Shown: in pieces, positions 11,336 to 11,375 of the stretch
Layout: each line of letters begins with the position of its first letter
Position numbering within the stretch: the first letter of the stretch is position 1
Assembly: GCA_964513925.1 (NCBI GenBank)
Contig: CAZENR010000028.1
Location: 1-11,375, forward strand
Reading direction: 5' to 3'
Length of the DNA stretch: 11,375 nucleotides
Origin: DAORHV01 sp964513925
GTDB taxonomy: Bacteria > Patescibacteriota > Gracilibacteria > Peribacterales > Peribacteraceae
Made by a program: the position numbers and the translations under genes
Notes under the pieces: model-generated
Database searches by the model: none
The model's input: only the letters and a program-made list of their open reading frames with translations
Told to the model about the DNA's origin: nothing

Positions 11336-11375
11336 AGTTCTTGATAGAGAATTGGTCGGGACGGCGGGGCTCGAA

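Noticed and set aside
1..11375. tRNA or rRNA genes, CRISPR array, insertion sequence, preQ1 riboswitch, alternative genetic code
   Set aside because: I saw no tRNA-like cloverleaf, regularly spaced repeats, transposase motifs or a preQ1-type pseudoknot ahead of queF or the transporter (the queF upstream region is coding). Genes end normally in TAA, TAG and TGA without in-frame TGA.

Overview
The window is a compact bacterial segment of roughly 50-55% GC. It holds 13 well-supported or plausible protein genes, one gene cut by the left edge, two small candidate ORFs, and no RNA genes, insertion sequences or CRISPR arrays. Stops are TAA, TAG and TGA, so the standard bacterial code fits. The organism is uncertain. 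The mix of a TrmB-type HTH regulator, a strongly diverged PriA, a DUF1761 protein, near-leaderless genes without Shine-Dalgarno sequences and several orphan small proteins resembles high-GC Patescibacteria/CPR (Peribacteria-like). This is an inference from general character, not from a marker gene.

Left part (1-2280): the 5' end of a family-2 glycosyltransferase gene (minus) faces away from a complete SulP anion transporter with a C-terminal STAS domain (plus). A 91-aa orphan follows, behind the clearest promoter of the window. Its stop codon is shared with the next gene on the opposite strand through a CTAG palindrome.

Middle part (2277-7393, all minus, read right to left): an RhlE-like DEAD-box RNA helicase with an RGG tail, a DUF1761 membrane protein, an unrecognised four-helix membrane protein, a PriA homologue with a broken Walker A motif and only one of two zinc sites, and a secreted tyrosine-rich protein ending in a cupredoxin domain that has lost three of four type-1 copper ligands. 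Most of these genes have a -10-like hexamer only 7-9 nt before the ATG, which suggests separate, nearly leaderless transcripts rather than one long operon.

Right part (7394-11375): an orphan 118-aa gene and queF (preQ0 reductase) on plus; a probable Myb/SANT-like DNA-binding protein on plus, overlapping tail to tail with a YhhQ/VUT-family queuosine-precursor transporter on minus. QueF and the transporter together suggest salvage of imported preQ0 for tRNA queuosine. A small one-helix membrane ORF lies just upstream of the transporter. The divergent region between it and a TrmB-family regulator carries two copies of TGACG-N9-CGTCA, 28 bp apart. One covers the regulator's own -35 and spacer, so autoregulation is likely. 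An ACT_3/DUF2241 protein (minus) closes the window.

The observations most worth checking are the double operator, the copper-ligand loss in the secreted cupredoxin, the degenerate PriA, the leaderless promoter pattern and the Myb-like protein. I see no obvious multi-gene defence or biosynthetic system.
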